64,000 nt of DNA from Melastoma dodecandrum (Eukaryota; Streptophyta; Magnoliopsida; Myrtales; Melastomataceae): positions 1,798,001 through 1,862,000 of the forward strand of contig JARUPY010000290.1 in NCBI GenBank assembly GCA_029817715.1, given 5' to 3'. Made by a program: the position numbers and the translations under genes. Positions 49,975 through 63,200 of the stretch are shown piece after piece; position 1 is the stretch's first letter; each line of letters begins with the position of its first letter. The notes below the pieces were generated by a model, which was not told the DNA's origin, ran no database searches, and saw only the letters and a list, made by a program, of their open reading frames with translations.

Positions 49975-50899
49975 ATTGGCCGGATGTCTGCGGCGACTGG
50001 CAGTTCTTCCCGGGGGGGGCATTGTGGGAAACCTAAGTTTTGTGTTTGTGGGTGATGAGTCTATTAAAAAATTCAAAATTATTTATCATCCTGCAAAGGA
50101 TTTTGTACGGATAGAAGAAAGGAGGATTGCAGTCATTTCGCCATAAATTTTACAATTTATTTATAAAAAAATTGATATTTATGTAATGTGTAATAATAAA
50201 ATCATATCACGTGTTAGATTACATTCGACGTAGTTTAAGATAATATAATAAAATATGGGACAGGGAAAAAGGAAACGTGGGCGGCTTTTCCATCAGGAAA
50301 AAGCAGGTCAGCATAAATTGAATCAGATTGCGTCGCTTCCATCCAATATTGCATAAATAATATCATCATGATGCAATTAATATGGCACAATTTTTAAAAT
50401 TTAGATTATATTTTATTACCTAAGTTGTCCCGACAGAAATTGCTTTAGTTGATCTCCAGAAAAAACGAATTAATGTGGAGATTTAAGGCCATCACGGTGG
50501 ATAGAAAAAGTGGCCTTTTCTATCTATAGCTTCAATATTTTTAGCAATGATATCCTCTATTTATTCTTTAATCTTCTTCCTATTTTTTTTTAAGAAAATA
50601 AAATAAGTGGATATCTGTTGGGATTTGTCAAATATAGATTTCTTTTTCACCGTACCCAAAAATAAATAAAAAGCGCGTGAATTAAATAAGAAAGAAAAAA
50701 ATTTTGTTTTTTTTTTCATGTATGTAAGAGAGAGAGCGATGCGAGGAGGCAGTGAGATAAATTATTAGAAAAGAAAAAATCCCAACAAACAGAAGAGAAC
50801 GAGGTCTTACTCTCTCTCCCATCGTAATCCCCAAAATACCCCCCCACGGGGAAAACCCAAGTCCCTCCGCCGCCGCCATTGCCGGCTCCCGCGGCCGAG
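49975..50899. other. NADP-ME 3' flank and MYB leader
   Basis: AT-rich spacer with the 3' untranslated region of the malic enzyme gene and the leader of the MYB gene. No gene is supported. A GAGAGAGAGCG-type tract near 50730 is in the MYB leader or promoter. Confidence 0.45.
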
Positions 50900-52599
50900 A
50901 TGACGCGCCGCTGCTCTCACTGCTCCTCCAACGGACACAACTCCAGGACCTGCCCCTCCAGCCACCACGGGCCTGGCGGTGCTCCCTCCGGAGGCTCCCA
51001 TGGCTATGCCTCCCCCGGGGGAGTTAGGCTGTTTGGCGTCCGATTGACGGACGGCCGCGGCTCCACGGTCAAGAAGAGCGCCAGCATGGGTAACCTGTCC
51101 GGAGACCTCCACTCGAATCACGCCGTGCACCCCAACGATCACATGTCCGCGGACGGTTGTCTATCCGATGATCCCGCTCATCACGGCCCTGGTTCGTCCT
51201 CCCGCCGTGGCAGCGATCGGAAGAAGGGTATGCCGAGTCCTTTCCGCGGATTATTCTGATGGAATTGACGTATCGTATTTGCGAGTTATTTGTCCTTGAT
51301 GTGTGTACCGCGTTAAGTTCTTTTGCTCTTATGCTGTTGGAATTGTCTCGTGCGATTGTTTCGCTTCAAAGGTCTTGTCTTTTTTTTTTTTTTTTTGGTC
51401 GGAGAAGTTCAGAATCGTCGGTTTCGTTTGTCCCGTTCGTTCGTCTTTGCAATTTCAAGTTATTGGTTCTTGCGGATGCCCATGATGAATGTTTCGGCCT
51501 GTTTCAGAAAGTTGCTGGTGATTGTGTTGATGACAAGGGTTGAATAATACTTCGAACAACGTGTGTAGGATTTGATTGTGCAATGTTATATAATGTGGAT
51601 CCTATGTTGATCGACATCAGGTCGAAGGGTTGTTCAACTGGATTGAATATCCAGTGGATGAAAAGGTCTATTGAGTTGTCCGATCAATGTCTGTTGATTT
51701 TTTGCTTAAATTATCTTGGGATGATCCTCAGGAAATTTGTGTTCCATAATCCTGCGTTCGATGTGGATGTTTCAGGAGTGCCCTGGACGGAGGAAGAGCA
51801 CCGAATGTTTCTCGTAGGTCTGCAGAAACTGGGCAAAGGAGATTGGCGAGGTATATCTCGCCACTATGTCACATCACGAACCCCTAGCCAAGTAGCTAGT
51901 CATGCCCAGAAGTACTTTATCCGGCAAAGCAACACCAGTCGCAGAAAGAGACGCACCAGCCTGTTCGACATGCCTCAGGATGCGGTTTGTTATCTTCTTT
52001 TTGGTGCACATTATTGTGTTTAACCGGTATGCTTCTGACAAACCAGACGATTTCTGTTTGTCTAGGCCAATGTCCCACACTCTGTCCATGAAGACCTCGC
52101 CCTGGGCCCTCACTACGAAATCGAAACTGAAGTTCTCAACTCCATGCCTTCACTCGATCTCTCTCTCCGCACCGAGCCCTCTTCCGCACCCATCGAAGCC
52201 GCTGCTCGCGATCCTGCAATGAACATCCGTGATCAAGCCCCTGCTTGCCCATCCGGTGGCTACCCACCTTTCATCCCAGGCTACTTCCAAGGGCACACCC
52301 CTGTGCTGATGCCCCTCTGGCCCAGAGAAGCATTGGCTCCCTTGCCCAACGTCTCCTCCTCAGACCAATACTCTCACCACCAGGTCGTGAAACCAACCCC
52401 TTCGCTCGCGAAATATCCCGCAAACATGGACGAGCTGGTGGGAATGTCGCAGCTCAGCCTGATGGAGAGTGAGAACGGGTGCAGGGGCGACCCGTCAACC
52501 CTGTCCCTGAAGCTGCTCGGGGAGCCCTCAAGGCAGTCGGCGTTTCACGCCAAGCCCCCGTTGTCGGTGCCCAAGCACAATCCCATCCAAGCGGTTTGA
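50900..52599 (+). CDS. One-repeat SHAQKYF MYB with N-terminal zinc knuckle (KUA1/MYBS3 type)
   Basis: Three exons, 50900-51227, 51776-51984 and 52066-52599, give 356 residues. The start [19 protein letters not shown] contains a CCHC knuckle (C-X2-C-X4-H-X4-C) as in KUA1/MYBH and rice MYBS3. A VRLFGVRL block and [10 protein letters not shown] motif follow. The single MYB repeat starts [20 protein letters not shown] and ends [11 protein letters not shown], with a basic RRKRR tail. SLDLSLR near residue 210 is an LxLxL (EAR) repression motif. Family members bind TATCCA or I-box type sites and repress genes of leaf growth, senescence or sugar response. The frame is open upstream without an earlier ATG, so ATG 50900 is the natural start. 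Intron 1 is about 550 bases. Confidence 0.95.
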
Positions 52600-52937
52600 T
52601 ACTGAGCCCCGGCCTCATGAAATCACAATTTCATGTCAATTGATATTTTTTTTTTGTTTCATTTTTAGTTCCTCCTTACTTATACAGTTCTGGCATTATC
52701 TCCTGTCAGTTTTATTACAATTTTACAGTACATAGAACGATTTGATCGTAAAAGGGGAAGGACTAATCTGAAACATCCAAGACAATAACAACACGTAACC
52801 TCAATTAGCTCATAATTAAAGGATCAAGTGGTAAATAACAACGTTCGAGAAGGGGAAGACCTACGCCTTTCGGACAATAAACGGCTACCGGAGAAATTCA
52901 AAAAAGAAACAAGAACGAGAAGAAGAAGAAGAAGAAG

Positions 52938-55024
52938 ATGCACAAGACTATCTCTCGATCTCGACCCAAGTCAGGGAGGAAACCCTTGAGGGAGATCCAT
53001 GTTTCCGGGAAGAACGTCCCCGCGACCGACGCCCCGTCGAAGCCCGGGAAGAACTCGACGGTCTCGTGCAGGGGATCGCCGAAAGGGGAGGGGACAATGA
53101 GGAGGGATGGTCGCGGCGGTGACGGGGACGGCGTCCTGGATAGACTCCTGCTCGTGAGGTCAGACTTGGCTGGGCTCATTAGGGAGGTAAGGGCGATAAC
53201 ATTTTTGTGCGTGTGCATTGGGTTTAGGGAATGAGACAAGGATTTCATGGGGTTCTAATGCTTTCCAGATTTTTTCGATTTCGCGGCCGCGGCATTGATG
53301 ATGATTGTGTGGAAAAGTGGTTGCTTTTTCTTTGGTTATTAGTTTGACGCAAGTGAGATTTTGGGGTCTAGGGTTTTTCTTTCTTTTGTTTGGAATTAGG
53401 GTCTTGTTGGATTGGTTAATAGGAAATTTAGCTTTTTGGTTTGAAGATTAAAGAATTGGAGATTGTGATGCCCTTGTAGTGTTTAGATTGGGGCTCGTTT
53501 GATTCCGGCTGTTGAGAGCTTCGTTGATGATGATGAATCAGTTTTCATTACTAGTGGAGAATGCAGTTCCTTCATCATAGTCCTCTAGATTTGCAGAACT
53601 AATCAAGTATACATTTTACGAGATTGATTAGCAGTTGGATGGGATTTGATTAAGGATGATCGTTTGGTTGATTTCGGAAATATATGATCTACAGCCAGCC
53701 TCATGGTTCTTGTTTTACTGATTGAGGGAGGTTGATCCACGCCTGTGCTTGCAGATTGATGAATTGGTAGCCCAAGCATTCCAACTCGAGACTACCGGCA
53801 GGTGTGGGAAAGAAGAAGCCGACGCACTGTCGGTTTTCTTGTCTGAAATCCTGTCTTCTCTGAAGGTAATACATGTAGAACAACTATTCCTCGGTGAAAT
53901 TAAAATCTCTAGTGAAGCTGTTTTATGAGCGAGTTATGGTTGGCAGCCATGGTCATCGAGATTAAAGAGTGCATTATCCCGCCCTCCGATATCTTTGGAA
54001 CCGGCTGAACCTTCTTCTGCGATCGCTGTTCGCAGTCCTGAGCAAGATAAATTTGATTCGCTTATCTCCCCATCGCCTCTTGTCTCATGGCGTGCTGAAT
54101 GCACAATTGAAAGGGGTAGACAAGTGTTCATGCTCACACCCTTGCCAATGTCATCCAAATACAGGAAACCACCCCCTCCAGATTTCCCGAAACCGGTCTC
54201 CTCAGCAGTTCCACCGCTCTCGTTGACCTTATTAGAAGAGGGAAATGATCACGAAACTGCGAGCAAGGATGAGCCCCCACCCATGGGAGAGGAGCAAAAT
54301 TTCGCTTCCCCAAAACTGGCATTGAGGAAACCATGCTCCATGGTCGTAGTAACTCCTTGCTTCAAAGTATCACCTCCGAGGTCCTGCAAGTTGCTGGACC
54401 CGTCGTTGGATTCATCTTGTTGGAAAGACGCCAGGAATCGTAAGGCAACCCCATTTCCTATTGGTTTGAGGAAATATGACAATTCACTGTCTGAATCAGA
54501 AGAAGAGGGGGCCTCAGAAGAGCTGACCCAGAAGTATCCGAAGCTGCTGGCGATACGACGAGACATCAACAAAGGAAACAGAGCAAAAGAACCTTCGCCA
54601 GAATGGTCATTCTCTCCCCCTAAAACTTGCACCGTGATGGAGCCTCCTGCCGAGAAATCACCGCACGACGCTTCCGACAGCTTCCGGCTAATGCCCGTTC
54701 AATGTATGTTCGTTCCTTCATCTTCTATTTGCGTGCTGGCTATTATGATGACATTACCACCTTGGAATCCTTCATTCAATCACTCCATTCCTCCTGTTTC
54801 TAGGCGACAACTCTCGGCTAATCGAGAAGACTCCCGTATGGAGGGGCCCCGAGGGGAACCGGCCAAGGAGGCCGCCGGGAGAAAACACGCTCAAGAGGGA
54901 GCTGTGGACGAAATTCGAAGCCGCATCCGCCTACAACATTCCAAAAGGCAACGGATCCCACTCGGCCGACTCCAAACTAAGAGGATTCATGGACAGACTC
55001 GACGAGGCTTCTCTCGACGAGTGA
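52938..55024 (+). CDS. Plant-specific protein of unknown function
   Basis: Four exons, 52938-53186, 53755-53865, 53947-54703 and 54804-55024, join in frame to about 445 residues. No enzymatic domain is visible. The N-terminus is very basic (MHKTISRSRPKSGRKPLREI). A helical segment crosses exons 1 and 2 (LLLVRSDLAGLIREIDELV). Much of the middle is Pro/Ser-rich, with FMLTPLPMSSKYRKPPPPDF and an acidic SESEEEGASEEL block. The conserved-looking end reads TPVWRGPEGNRPRRPPGENT, then LKRELWTKFEAAS. I recall uncharacterised proteins in other plants with this WRGP and GENTLKRELWTKFE ending but no assigned role. Low complexity and basic patches suggest a nuclear or cytoskeletal adaptor; that is a guess. 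Exon joins all respect frame and GT-AG. Confidence 0.8.
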
Positions 55025-55317
55025 TGCTGGGCAGCCAGTTGATCGGGCAGTTTCTTGCAAATGGTAATGAAAAGGAAAAAGGTTAGCAAGTAGTGGAAAA
55101 GTGTAAGGGATAAATACATGAACTCGCACGTCTTCCCTTTTAATGATGTCTTAATTCTGGCCGCCAAAAGAGAAGTCCAAAAGAATTGCAACGCAAATCC
55201 AGGCCCAGAACAGCAAAACGACGTTCCCACGTTAGTTAGATGTAATCACGTTTATGGTAAAGCTATTGGTAAGAAATATGATTAAATATTACCAAGTTTC
55301 ATTATAAATTATGAACG

Positions 55318-56979
55318 TTGTCACTGGGGAAAGGAAGAACACCATCCGGGATATTCCTGGAAACCCAACTTCCCTACCAGAAGCAGCACTACTCGATCCA
55401 ATTCCCGTCCGTCGTCTCCCCGAATCCGGACTTCGGTGACCTTGATTCCGCCGCCTTCCTTGGAAGTATTCGTGACCGTAGGCCGTACCTGGAGTCCCTG
55501 CTGCACGAGTCCGGGGCCTTGCTGCTCAGGGGATTCCCCGTGACTTCCGCATCAGACTTCAACGATGTCGTCAAGGCTTTCGGGTACCCTGAGCTGCCGT
55601 ATGTCGGGGGCATTGCCCCTCAGAATAAGGTCGTCGGGAGAGTGTTCACCGCGAACGAGTCGCCACCTGATCAGAAGATCCCCTTCCACCACGAGATGGC
55701 TCAGGTTTCTTTGGATTGAATGTTTTGCAGGATTATTGTATTGCCCTGGTATTTTGGCTAGGATTAGCAATATGGGATGTGCTTGGTGAAATGGTGACGG
55801 AGCTTCGTCGGGGAGAATGTTTTGCGACTTTCCAGATGTTTTGGAACTAATTCACATCCTCGTCTGATGAAGAGGTTGGCATAGCTGTTAAACGGATTTG
55901 CCTGTTCTCGATGAATGAACAGGTCCCAGAGTTCCCGGCGAAGCTGTTCTTCTTCTGCGAAGTAGAACCTGGCAGCGGAGGAGAAACACCGATTGTACTT
56001 AGCCTGTGGACGGACATGAGACAGTTAAAGTCGTTATTGCAGGAGTCCTGTTGCTGTCATGTGTAATTGAAGTGAAGGAAGATCGACTGGACCTGGTTTG
56101 ATTGGAAGAACAAAGGCCGAATAGAAGAAGGAAATGGGAGAAGGGCCTTCTAAGGAGAAGCATATGGGCTTCAAATAACAAATAGATAAAAGGGGTAAAA
56201 TTGTAAATACATTATGTTTGTTATCTGGTGTGAGAGCTGCAGCACACGCAGCAACGATATATGAAACATAATTCATTCTGTTTCAGTGTGGAATGAAAAA
56301 CAAACCTTTTTGTCCTTTTCTGGAGAGTAGCGATGGAGGTGAAATGAGGAGGTTTTAGAACGTCTTGTCGAGCTTCATAGCCATGTTATATATGATAGGA
56401 TGAAGGAAAAGTACCCGGATTTCATCCAGCGGCTGGAGGAGCAGGGCCTGCTCTATATTCGCGTCCTGGGGGATGATAACGACCCTCATCACCGATTGGC
56501 CGTGGGTGGAAGTCCACATTCCTGACGGACGACAAGACCATCCCCGAGAAAAGGTTTTTGTGCAGCAGCTCTAAATTCGCTCCAAGGACTTCCAATGTGT
56601 TGATTATGACGCATCTTCACTAATGTATCCACTTCAGGGCCTCGCAGCTGGGGATTAAACTGGAGTGGACGAAAGATGGAGCAAAGACAATTATGGGTCC
56701 GATCCCCGCAATCAAGTTTGACAAATCACGAAACCGCAGTTCAACAGCATGGTAGCCGCCTTCACCGCCTGGAAGGATGCGAGGAACGATCCCGAGAAGG
56801 CGGTGGCATTTGATGATGGCACACCCTTGCTGGCCGAAACTATCCTCGACTGCCTAAACATTCTGGAGGAAGAAAGTGTGGCGATCCCTTGGAGGAAGGG
56901 CGATGTCATGCTGCTAGACAACTGGGCCGTGCTCCACTGTCGCAGGTCTTTCGAACCGCCGAACCCACTTTGCAAGTAA
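55318..56979 (+). pseudogene. TfdA/TauD-like dioxygenase (At3g21360 type) pseudogene
   Basis: Segments match the clavaminate-synthase-like Fe(II)/2-oxoglutarate oxygenase family: HESGALLLRGFPV, DFNDVVKAFGYPELPYVGG, FTANESPPDQKIPFHHEMAQ (iron-binding H-x-E region), exon 2 with KLFFFCEVEPGSGGETPIVL, then GIKLEWTKDGAKTIMGPIPA, FNSMVAAFTAWKDARNDPEK and WAVLHCRR (distal iron His). Lesions: no in-frame ATG, with a stop just before the first supported codon at 55318; a solo LTR inserted at 56005-56377; a one-base loss near 56495 before GRGWKSTFL; a small deletion near 56735 that removes about two residues and shifts frame before FNSMVAA; and a shortened C-terminus (PPNPLCK). Lesions were judged against the remembered family sequence. 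The gene is surely inactive. Confidence 0.88.
56000..56382 (+). mobile_element. Solo LTR inserted in the dioxygenase pseudogene
   Basis: The insert at 56005-56377 (373 bases) begins TGTGGACGG and ends GAGCTTCA, the TG...CA ends of an LTR. It is flanked by TAGCC at 56000-56004 and 56378-56382, a 5-bp target duplication typical of LTR retrotransposons. Removing the insert and one TAGCC makes the two exon halves contiguous in frame (VLS then HVIYDRMKEKYPDF), which confirms the borders. No internal retrotransposon genes remain, so the internal part was lost by LTR-LTR recombination. Confidence 0.88.
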
Positions 56980-57154
56980 TGTATTTGGGTTGTGTTACTG
57001 TCTCTTGCTCGTGCCTACACAACTCATCACTGGGATTGTGATCTTTACATTGTCTAAAACCAGTCGGGTCGATTTAGGACAAAAACATACGAACAGATAG
57101 ATTGCAAGAACGTCATCTCAGGAAAAATACACTAGGGATACATCACTTGACTCA

Positions 57155-60100
57155 TCATCTTCCTTGGACTAGGCCACTGAAAACCTGGCTGTTACCGGCG
57201 AGGGTAGCCTCCCACTCAATCGACGACAGAAGTATCTGGGACAGAGAGATCACGACCTGCTTCATGTCTGGCCTCAAGATTGGGTCGTCATCCACACATA
57301 GTTTCCCCAGCATGGCCACCTTGAATAAACAGTCTTCTGGGTAAAGATCCATCAGATTGGCATCGATGCAGTCTTTCATGCTCGATACGCATGTTGAATC
57401 GGGAACACTCCTCAGGGCACTCAACATCTGCAACGACAACAGTGTCAGCAGAGAGAAAAAGGCCATGTTGTGCTAGTTAGATTCGAGACTTACAAATGAG
57501 ACCAAGGAACGTCTCTCTGCACTTTTCGTCTGAGAGCTTTCAGTGCGTATAGTTGCCTCTTTACCGGACACTAGCTCGAATAGCACAACTCCAAAAGCAT
57601 ACACGTCACTTTTTGTCGTCGCTAGCCCATTACTCAAGTACCTGTAGCATGAAATTCCTCAGATAAGTTTTGAAATCATATTTTTTTTTCTCACTCAGGT
57701 TTGAGAAGATATCACTCACTCGGGAGCCAAATAACCAAATGTGCCTACGACTTTGGTTACTGAGGCCTCTGCATCACCTGTCTTCCCAATGAGCTTCGCC
57801 AAACCAAAATCAGAAATCTTGGCACCAAACAGGCAAATGTTTCAGAGTCAGCGACACTTGTAAACTGGAAAAAGGACTCTAGTATTGCATCATTCATTAT
57901 GGGATCGCCTGATCATACCTTTGCCCTGAAGGAACCGTCAAGCAAAATGTTGCTCGTCTTAATATCTCGATGGACGTAATGGTTTTTAGTGTGCTCGTGG
58001 ATGTACTCCAAGCCTCGAGCCGTATCAAGTGCAATTTGGACTCTCATAATCCATGAAAGATAAGTTTGACCTGGAGCCAATACATCAGCAACCTTTGTAT
58101 TGGGGTCGACTTTCTTATCACAATATTGTTGTTTACCTTTGCTTTGCGGATCATGTAGATGATTCTTAAGCGAACCATTCTGCGCGTACTCATAAATCAA
58201 GAACAACTCCTCATCAGTAGCTGCATATCCAAGCAATTCAACCTGAGGCAGTTTCAGGCAAAAAAATATTCCAAAACTGCTTTAATCAATCATCCGGATA
58301 AATGAAATCATGTTGTGAAGTATCAGAGATAAAATTGGATTTACCAAATTTGTATGATGAACCTTGCACAAGACTTTCACCTCAGCCAGAAACTCTTTAG
58401 TTTTCGTTGCAGTCATCCTTTTGACAGCTAACTCCTATGAAGAACAACATCAAAGGCAATCTCACAAGTTAGAATGGAAAACGGAAAAACGACACGGAGA
58501 TGATTCTGGGTAGATAATTTACCTGGTCATGCAAAACACCATGGTAGACAGAGCCATATGTGCCATGTCCGAGGAGATTAGATTCAGAGAAACCTTCAGT
58601 TGCAAACAGGATGTCCTCATAAGAAAACACCACAGGCTTCTCCAAATCAAACACATCGGCCCCTAGTGCTGCATTCAGACGATTAGATGCATTTGTAAAT
58701 GCATAATCTTGGGGAGTCTAACCAATATAAAAAAAGGCAACTTTGAAAAGCAGCAAAGGAAAGCCGAGTCTTGTTTCGATACAACAGCACACTAGACCAG
58801 TAAATGGTCCACAGAAGGATCCGATCTTCACATACAAGAATTACCATATTGACATGGTTTTCTAATTTAGAAGGGATTTTCAACAGTAGCGGTTTTTATA
58901 GAGCTTCCCACGAGTACATAATACTGCAAGACTTGAGGATTTCTTGAATTCGATCAGCCATGTTACCATACCTTTAGGAATGTTAATTTGGTTGTTGCTT
59001 GGCTCCCGGTTGGTTTGCCTCCAATCCCCAGGTTTGCAGCACATGTATCTCCCAGATCCACAAAGAATGCTGGGATTTCGAAGTATTAGGAACTTATGAG
59101 AGAGCTTCCCATCGGGACCTTTCCCGCGATTTCCTCGTGTATCGGCACAGCACCTTGATGACCTGAATGAAATGAATAATAGTATTCCTAATACCAACAA
59201 GGCAACGCCAATCCCCAAACTCCCGACAATCCAGCCATACGATACGCGAGCCTTACGGTTCCCTTTTGTAACTGCAAAAGAGAAGTAGGAAACATAAATT
59301 ATTTCTAGTTTTATGTGCAGCCGAAACTCTGCTTAGATATTGCGTACTATAACAAAGACTGTAGAAGCATAAGTCAAACAGGCGTTCACACTTCCTTCAC
59401 CTGAGCTTATCAGCTCATCGTCTAAAAGTGTGGTTATCTTACCGTTACTAGGAAAGGAATCTGCAGATGGGGCCAGAGCGGGCACGGGACTGATGTTCTC
59501 TGTTGGATAAGGCTCCCCAGGAACTGTATTGACCAAACACAACTCACGCTGAGTCAAACAACCAGAACTATCAAATGTATATAAGATGATAAACATGAGC
59601 AGATGCCACTGAAACGTCAAGGAAACGCCATCGATGAAAATTCAGTATCATCGGGAACATCCCAAAACCAAATCAGACTACCGAATCTGGTCCACTGAGG
59701 GTTTACCTGAATTGAGGGGGATGTAATACAAATTCCCAACAGTGACATTATCAGGACTAGCAATCCCGTTCACCTGCTCAATGCTCCCCATGCTGACCCC
59801 GAACCTACTGGCCAGCGACTCGACATTATCCCCATCCCTCAACACATAACTCACAAGGTAGTTCCACAGTCCACTTGAACACCCGCAGAACAACCTCAAT
59901 GACACAACTGAGCCCGCCCTTGCTGTCCTAGTACTGTTTGGCGGGATTGCCAGGCCATCATACGCCTCTGTGACAACATCATACACATAGCCCCCATCCG
60001 AGTGGACTGTATATGTCGTGTTGGTCGCATACTTCCTCTCGGTATGCAGGCAGGAGCAGTTCTTCCTCACGAAGACGTAGTCGATCTCTGGATTCTCGAC

Positions 60101-60295
60101 GGTGACATCCTCCGGGAACACGTCAAACATGGACTGGATCACGGACAGCGTCTCGTTAGGCAACGGCTTGAACGCGAGGAAGGACGTGCACACCCGCGTG
60201 GTGTCCGTGCAGTTCATCGGCATCGCAGGGCCCGACGAGACAGTCCCGACTCCAATGCCCAGCCACATAACAACACAAACCCAATGAAAATCCAT
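57155..60295 (-). CDS. LYK3: LysM receptor-like kinase (LYK3-like)
   Basis: Nine minus exons, 60295-59707, 59523-59443, 59271-58972, 58668-58523, 58434-58345, 58242-57919, 57817-57720, 57641-57494 and 57427-57155, join in frame to 682 residues. A signal peptide ([22 protein letters not shown]) opens the ectodomain, whose CxC pairs (NCSC, CGC) separate LysM modules; the last LysM is [20 protein letters not shown]. Then come a Pro-rich stalk, a membrane span ([20 protein letters not shown]) and the kinase: [35 protein letters not shown] and GYLAPEYLS. It is an RD kinase with all catalytic residues. The ending [20 protein letters not shown] and the exon pattern match Arabidopsis LYK3 (At1g51940). 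LysM kinases sense chitin-type oligosaccharides at the plasma membrane; LYK3 is linked to immune damping and ABA crosstalk in Arabidopsis. It faces the dioxygenase pseudogene tail to tail, 175 bases apart. Confidence 0.94.
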
Positions 60296-63200
60296 ACTCC
60301 GACAAAGCAGCTAACGAGGGGTTCCCAATACGAGGTTTCACGTAGTGGCAATGCTCCGAATCAGATCAGCATCCATTCTTTCCAGCTGAAATCACGACCT
60401 GAGTACCCAAAAACGGGTACCGAGAAGTGGGTATGCTCCAAACCCAATCAATCTCCAGTCTTTGGGTCGAAATCCTAACGAGGGCAGCCGTGGAAGTCAC
60501 GGGGACGAGGTCTTGGGCGAAGTGGGTGCGTCCGGGAACAGAACAGGAGAGGAAAAAGGTGCAAACTTTGGTGAGATAGAAGGGAAAAGGAAGGCCGGGG
60601 ACAAGTGGGGATTTGCCTGAAATGGAGGGGAGGGGAGGGGGAAGAGGAGATTTTTATGTCGTCGTCGATGAGCTGTGAAAAATAGAGAGCGACGTTTGCT
60701 TGGTTAGTTGGACTTGGGAGGAGCAAGTGATTAAGATTAAAAGAGGGAAAAGGAGAGTGTGATCAAACTCTGGGAGGAGGTTTTGGTTCTAGGTGTCAAA
60801 ACTAAATGCCTCTTAAATTTATTACAACATAAGATGAACTCGAAACTCTCCATCATAATAATTTACCTTCTCGTGCTCATGATTTCGTTTCAATTAATTC
60901 TCACGAATTCTGATATTTTTTTTTTAATTTAAGGAATCGCTCTGGCAGGAAAGCTTTTTGGGATATATCATCTGCAAGCTAATGAGGAAAGTGACATTGA
61001 AACAATGATGCTGTGTTCGCAATGAAATGATGGATGACTTCATATTCAACAATGATGGATGGGTTTTGATTTAATGGTTTAATTAGGGAGGGATTGGGTA
61101 CTTACTTTTCAACAAACAATTTTGGGGATTAGCTTGATTGATTGATTAGAGACAGCTCCTTCATTTCGTGTGATTCTTCACTTCTTATTACCATAAAATC
61201 TATGTAAGAAAGAAAAATCCTTTACAAGTTGGACAGGGATTCTTTGCTTCTTGTCAAGTTAAACTATTAAATTAAATTGGAACCACAAAAAAAAAAAAAA
61301 GAGAGGAGTCTTCTGGTTGGGAATATTGTTTGCTGGCTAAAGGCTAATCACTTGTCACATTTGCTGGCATTGTATTATATTTTTTGGATTATTTCTTTTT
61401 CCTAGATAGGCCATGCTGTTACTCGGATATCTTCTTTTGCCCTTATTTCTGGTTTGCCAAACTGCAGTTAAAAAAACAAATAATGGTAATTATATAATTA
61501 CGGCTTTTGTCGGTGGTGGTGGTGGTATATGTATGATAATAATGACATGGAAAGGATTAAAATTACAGTCCAACAATCCAGACATTACCTTTATTACTAT
61601 TTGTTAGTACAGTACGGCCACATCGAGTTTGATTTGGTCTACATCCCACCCATTCGAGTTTTTAGGATACTTGGCGTTTCGCCTGTAAATTCAACACGAG
61701 AGAAGGAGGGGGTGAACAAAAAACCACACAGGGAGAAAGAAATGACAGAAATAGGAGGAGGCCCTCCTCCTACTATTACAACTACTCCCTCGTGACTAAA
61801 AATCCGACCAACAAACCTAACACAGAATAACGTAATGTTGCTTGGGTTTTGCATTTGTGTAGTACAACACTTCATTTTTTATGAGGGATGATTTTCAACC
61901 AAAGTTTGATTAGTGAGTGAGTGTGTGTGGGGGAGAGAGCCGGTTAGTGGAGTTAGTTTAATTTAAGGATGATGTGATTTGTGACCATCATCCCATCCCC
62001 TCAGCCTCAACTACTCACTAATTTTTACCTCTTTTATGTCTCATTTTGGGACCACCCAAATTGGTTTATGGCATGCCGGGCCTTGACTGATGGGCCGGCC
62101 CATTATGATGGACACGTCACGGACAGATTAGGTGTCCAAACATATGACAGCGCTCACACCCACCAGAAAAAATATAGAGGAAACGGAAAGGGTCGAGACT
62201 TGGCAAATACTCCCCAAATTCACATCTCCATCAATTAATTATTTTAAAATCAAACGATCATCATCATCAATTAAAACTTGCCTTCTTCGAGCCAGAGCCA
62301 GAGCCAGCCGCCCCCCCCCCTCCTCTAAAGATAATCTAAAAAGTTTCAAGAGTTTTGTAATATTCCCTTTAGAAACCCCCATTTTCTTTTTCATTCGATG
62401 ACACGTTTTTGGAATCTCTAGATTCGTTGATTGATATTCCCCTATGAGTTTGACACGAGTGATTCGATGAATCTTAGGGTGTGATCTTAAACTCAGTCAA
62501 CGGGGTAATTAAAATGTCTATCTAACCCTAGTCATGTTTGTCGACATGGAAACTGATAAGGACAGGAACCCTATTATATTGGTATTGGTGTCACCAAACA
62601 ACCCCACGTTTTATTTCTTTGAAGGGTTACATTTATGATCTTTGGGGGCAATTTCTAGGAAACCAATGGACATTAACTAGCTGTAGTGGTGGTAGTAGTA
62701 AGTGGGCGCAAATATGCAATGCCCAAAAAAAGTGTCGACGACGACGACGACCACCACGTGGAAAATGAGTAAAATGTGTGTGCATTCCCTTTTCTCCAAG
62801 AGGGGAATTATAGTTATTTGGTGATCGTGCATCCACTAGCTTTAGTTGTGTAGTCATGTGTATGTGTGCGTCAAACTTTGGTAGAAATGTTTGAATTACC
62901 ATTATCGTTATGTTTATTTTTGTGATGCTGAACCTGCTTCTATTCTTAAGTACGAAGAATTATGCTTGTCGTCACGTTTCTGACAGTTGAATTGAGATAA
63001 GTGTGACCTCAGAAATGACAAGTTAACGTAACGAAGGGAGTGTTTTGTAAGGTAAGTCGCTCAAATTATCATAAGCTTGATATATTAAACAAAAGAGTGG
63101 GTGTTCCTTTTTGAAGGGGGAAAAAGAGAAAAAGAGCAATAGCTGCTGGGGTCACAAACGACTCGAGTGTGAATATCTAAAAGAAACGTGGGGCTAAAAC

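Noticed and set aside
61529..61875. Frames in the distal intergenic region
   Set aside because: Both strands are open over the same bases with low-complexity content and no family match.
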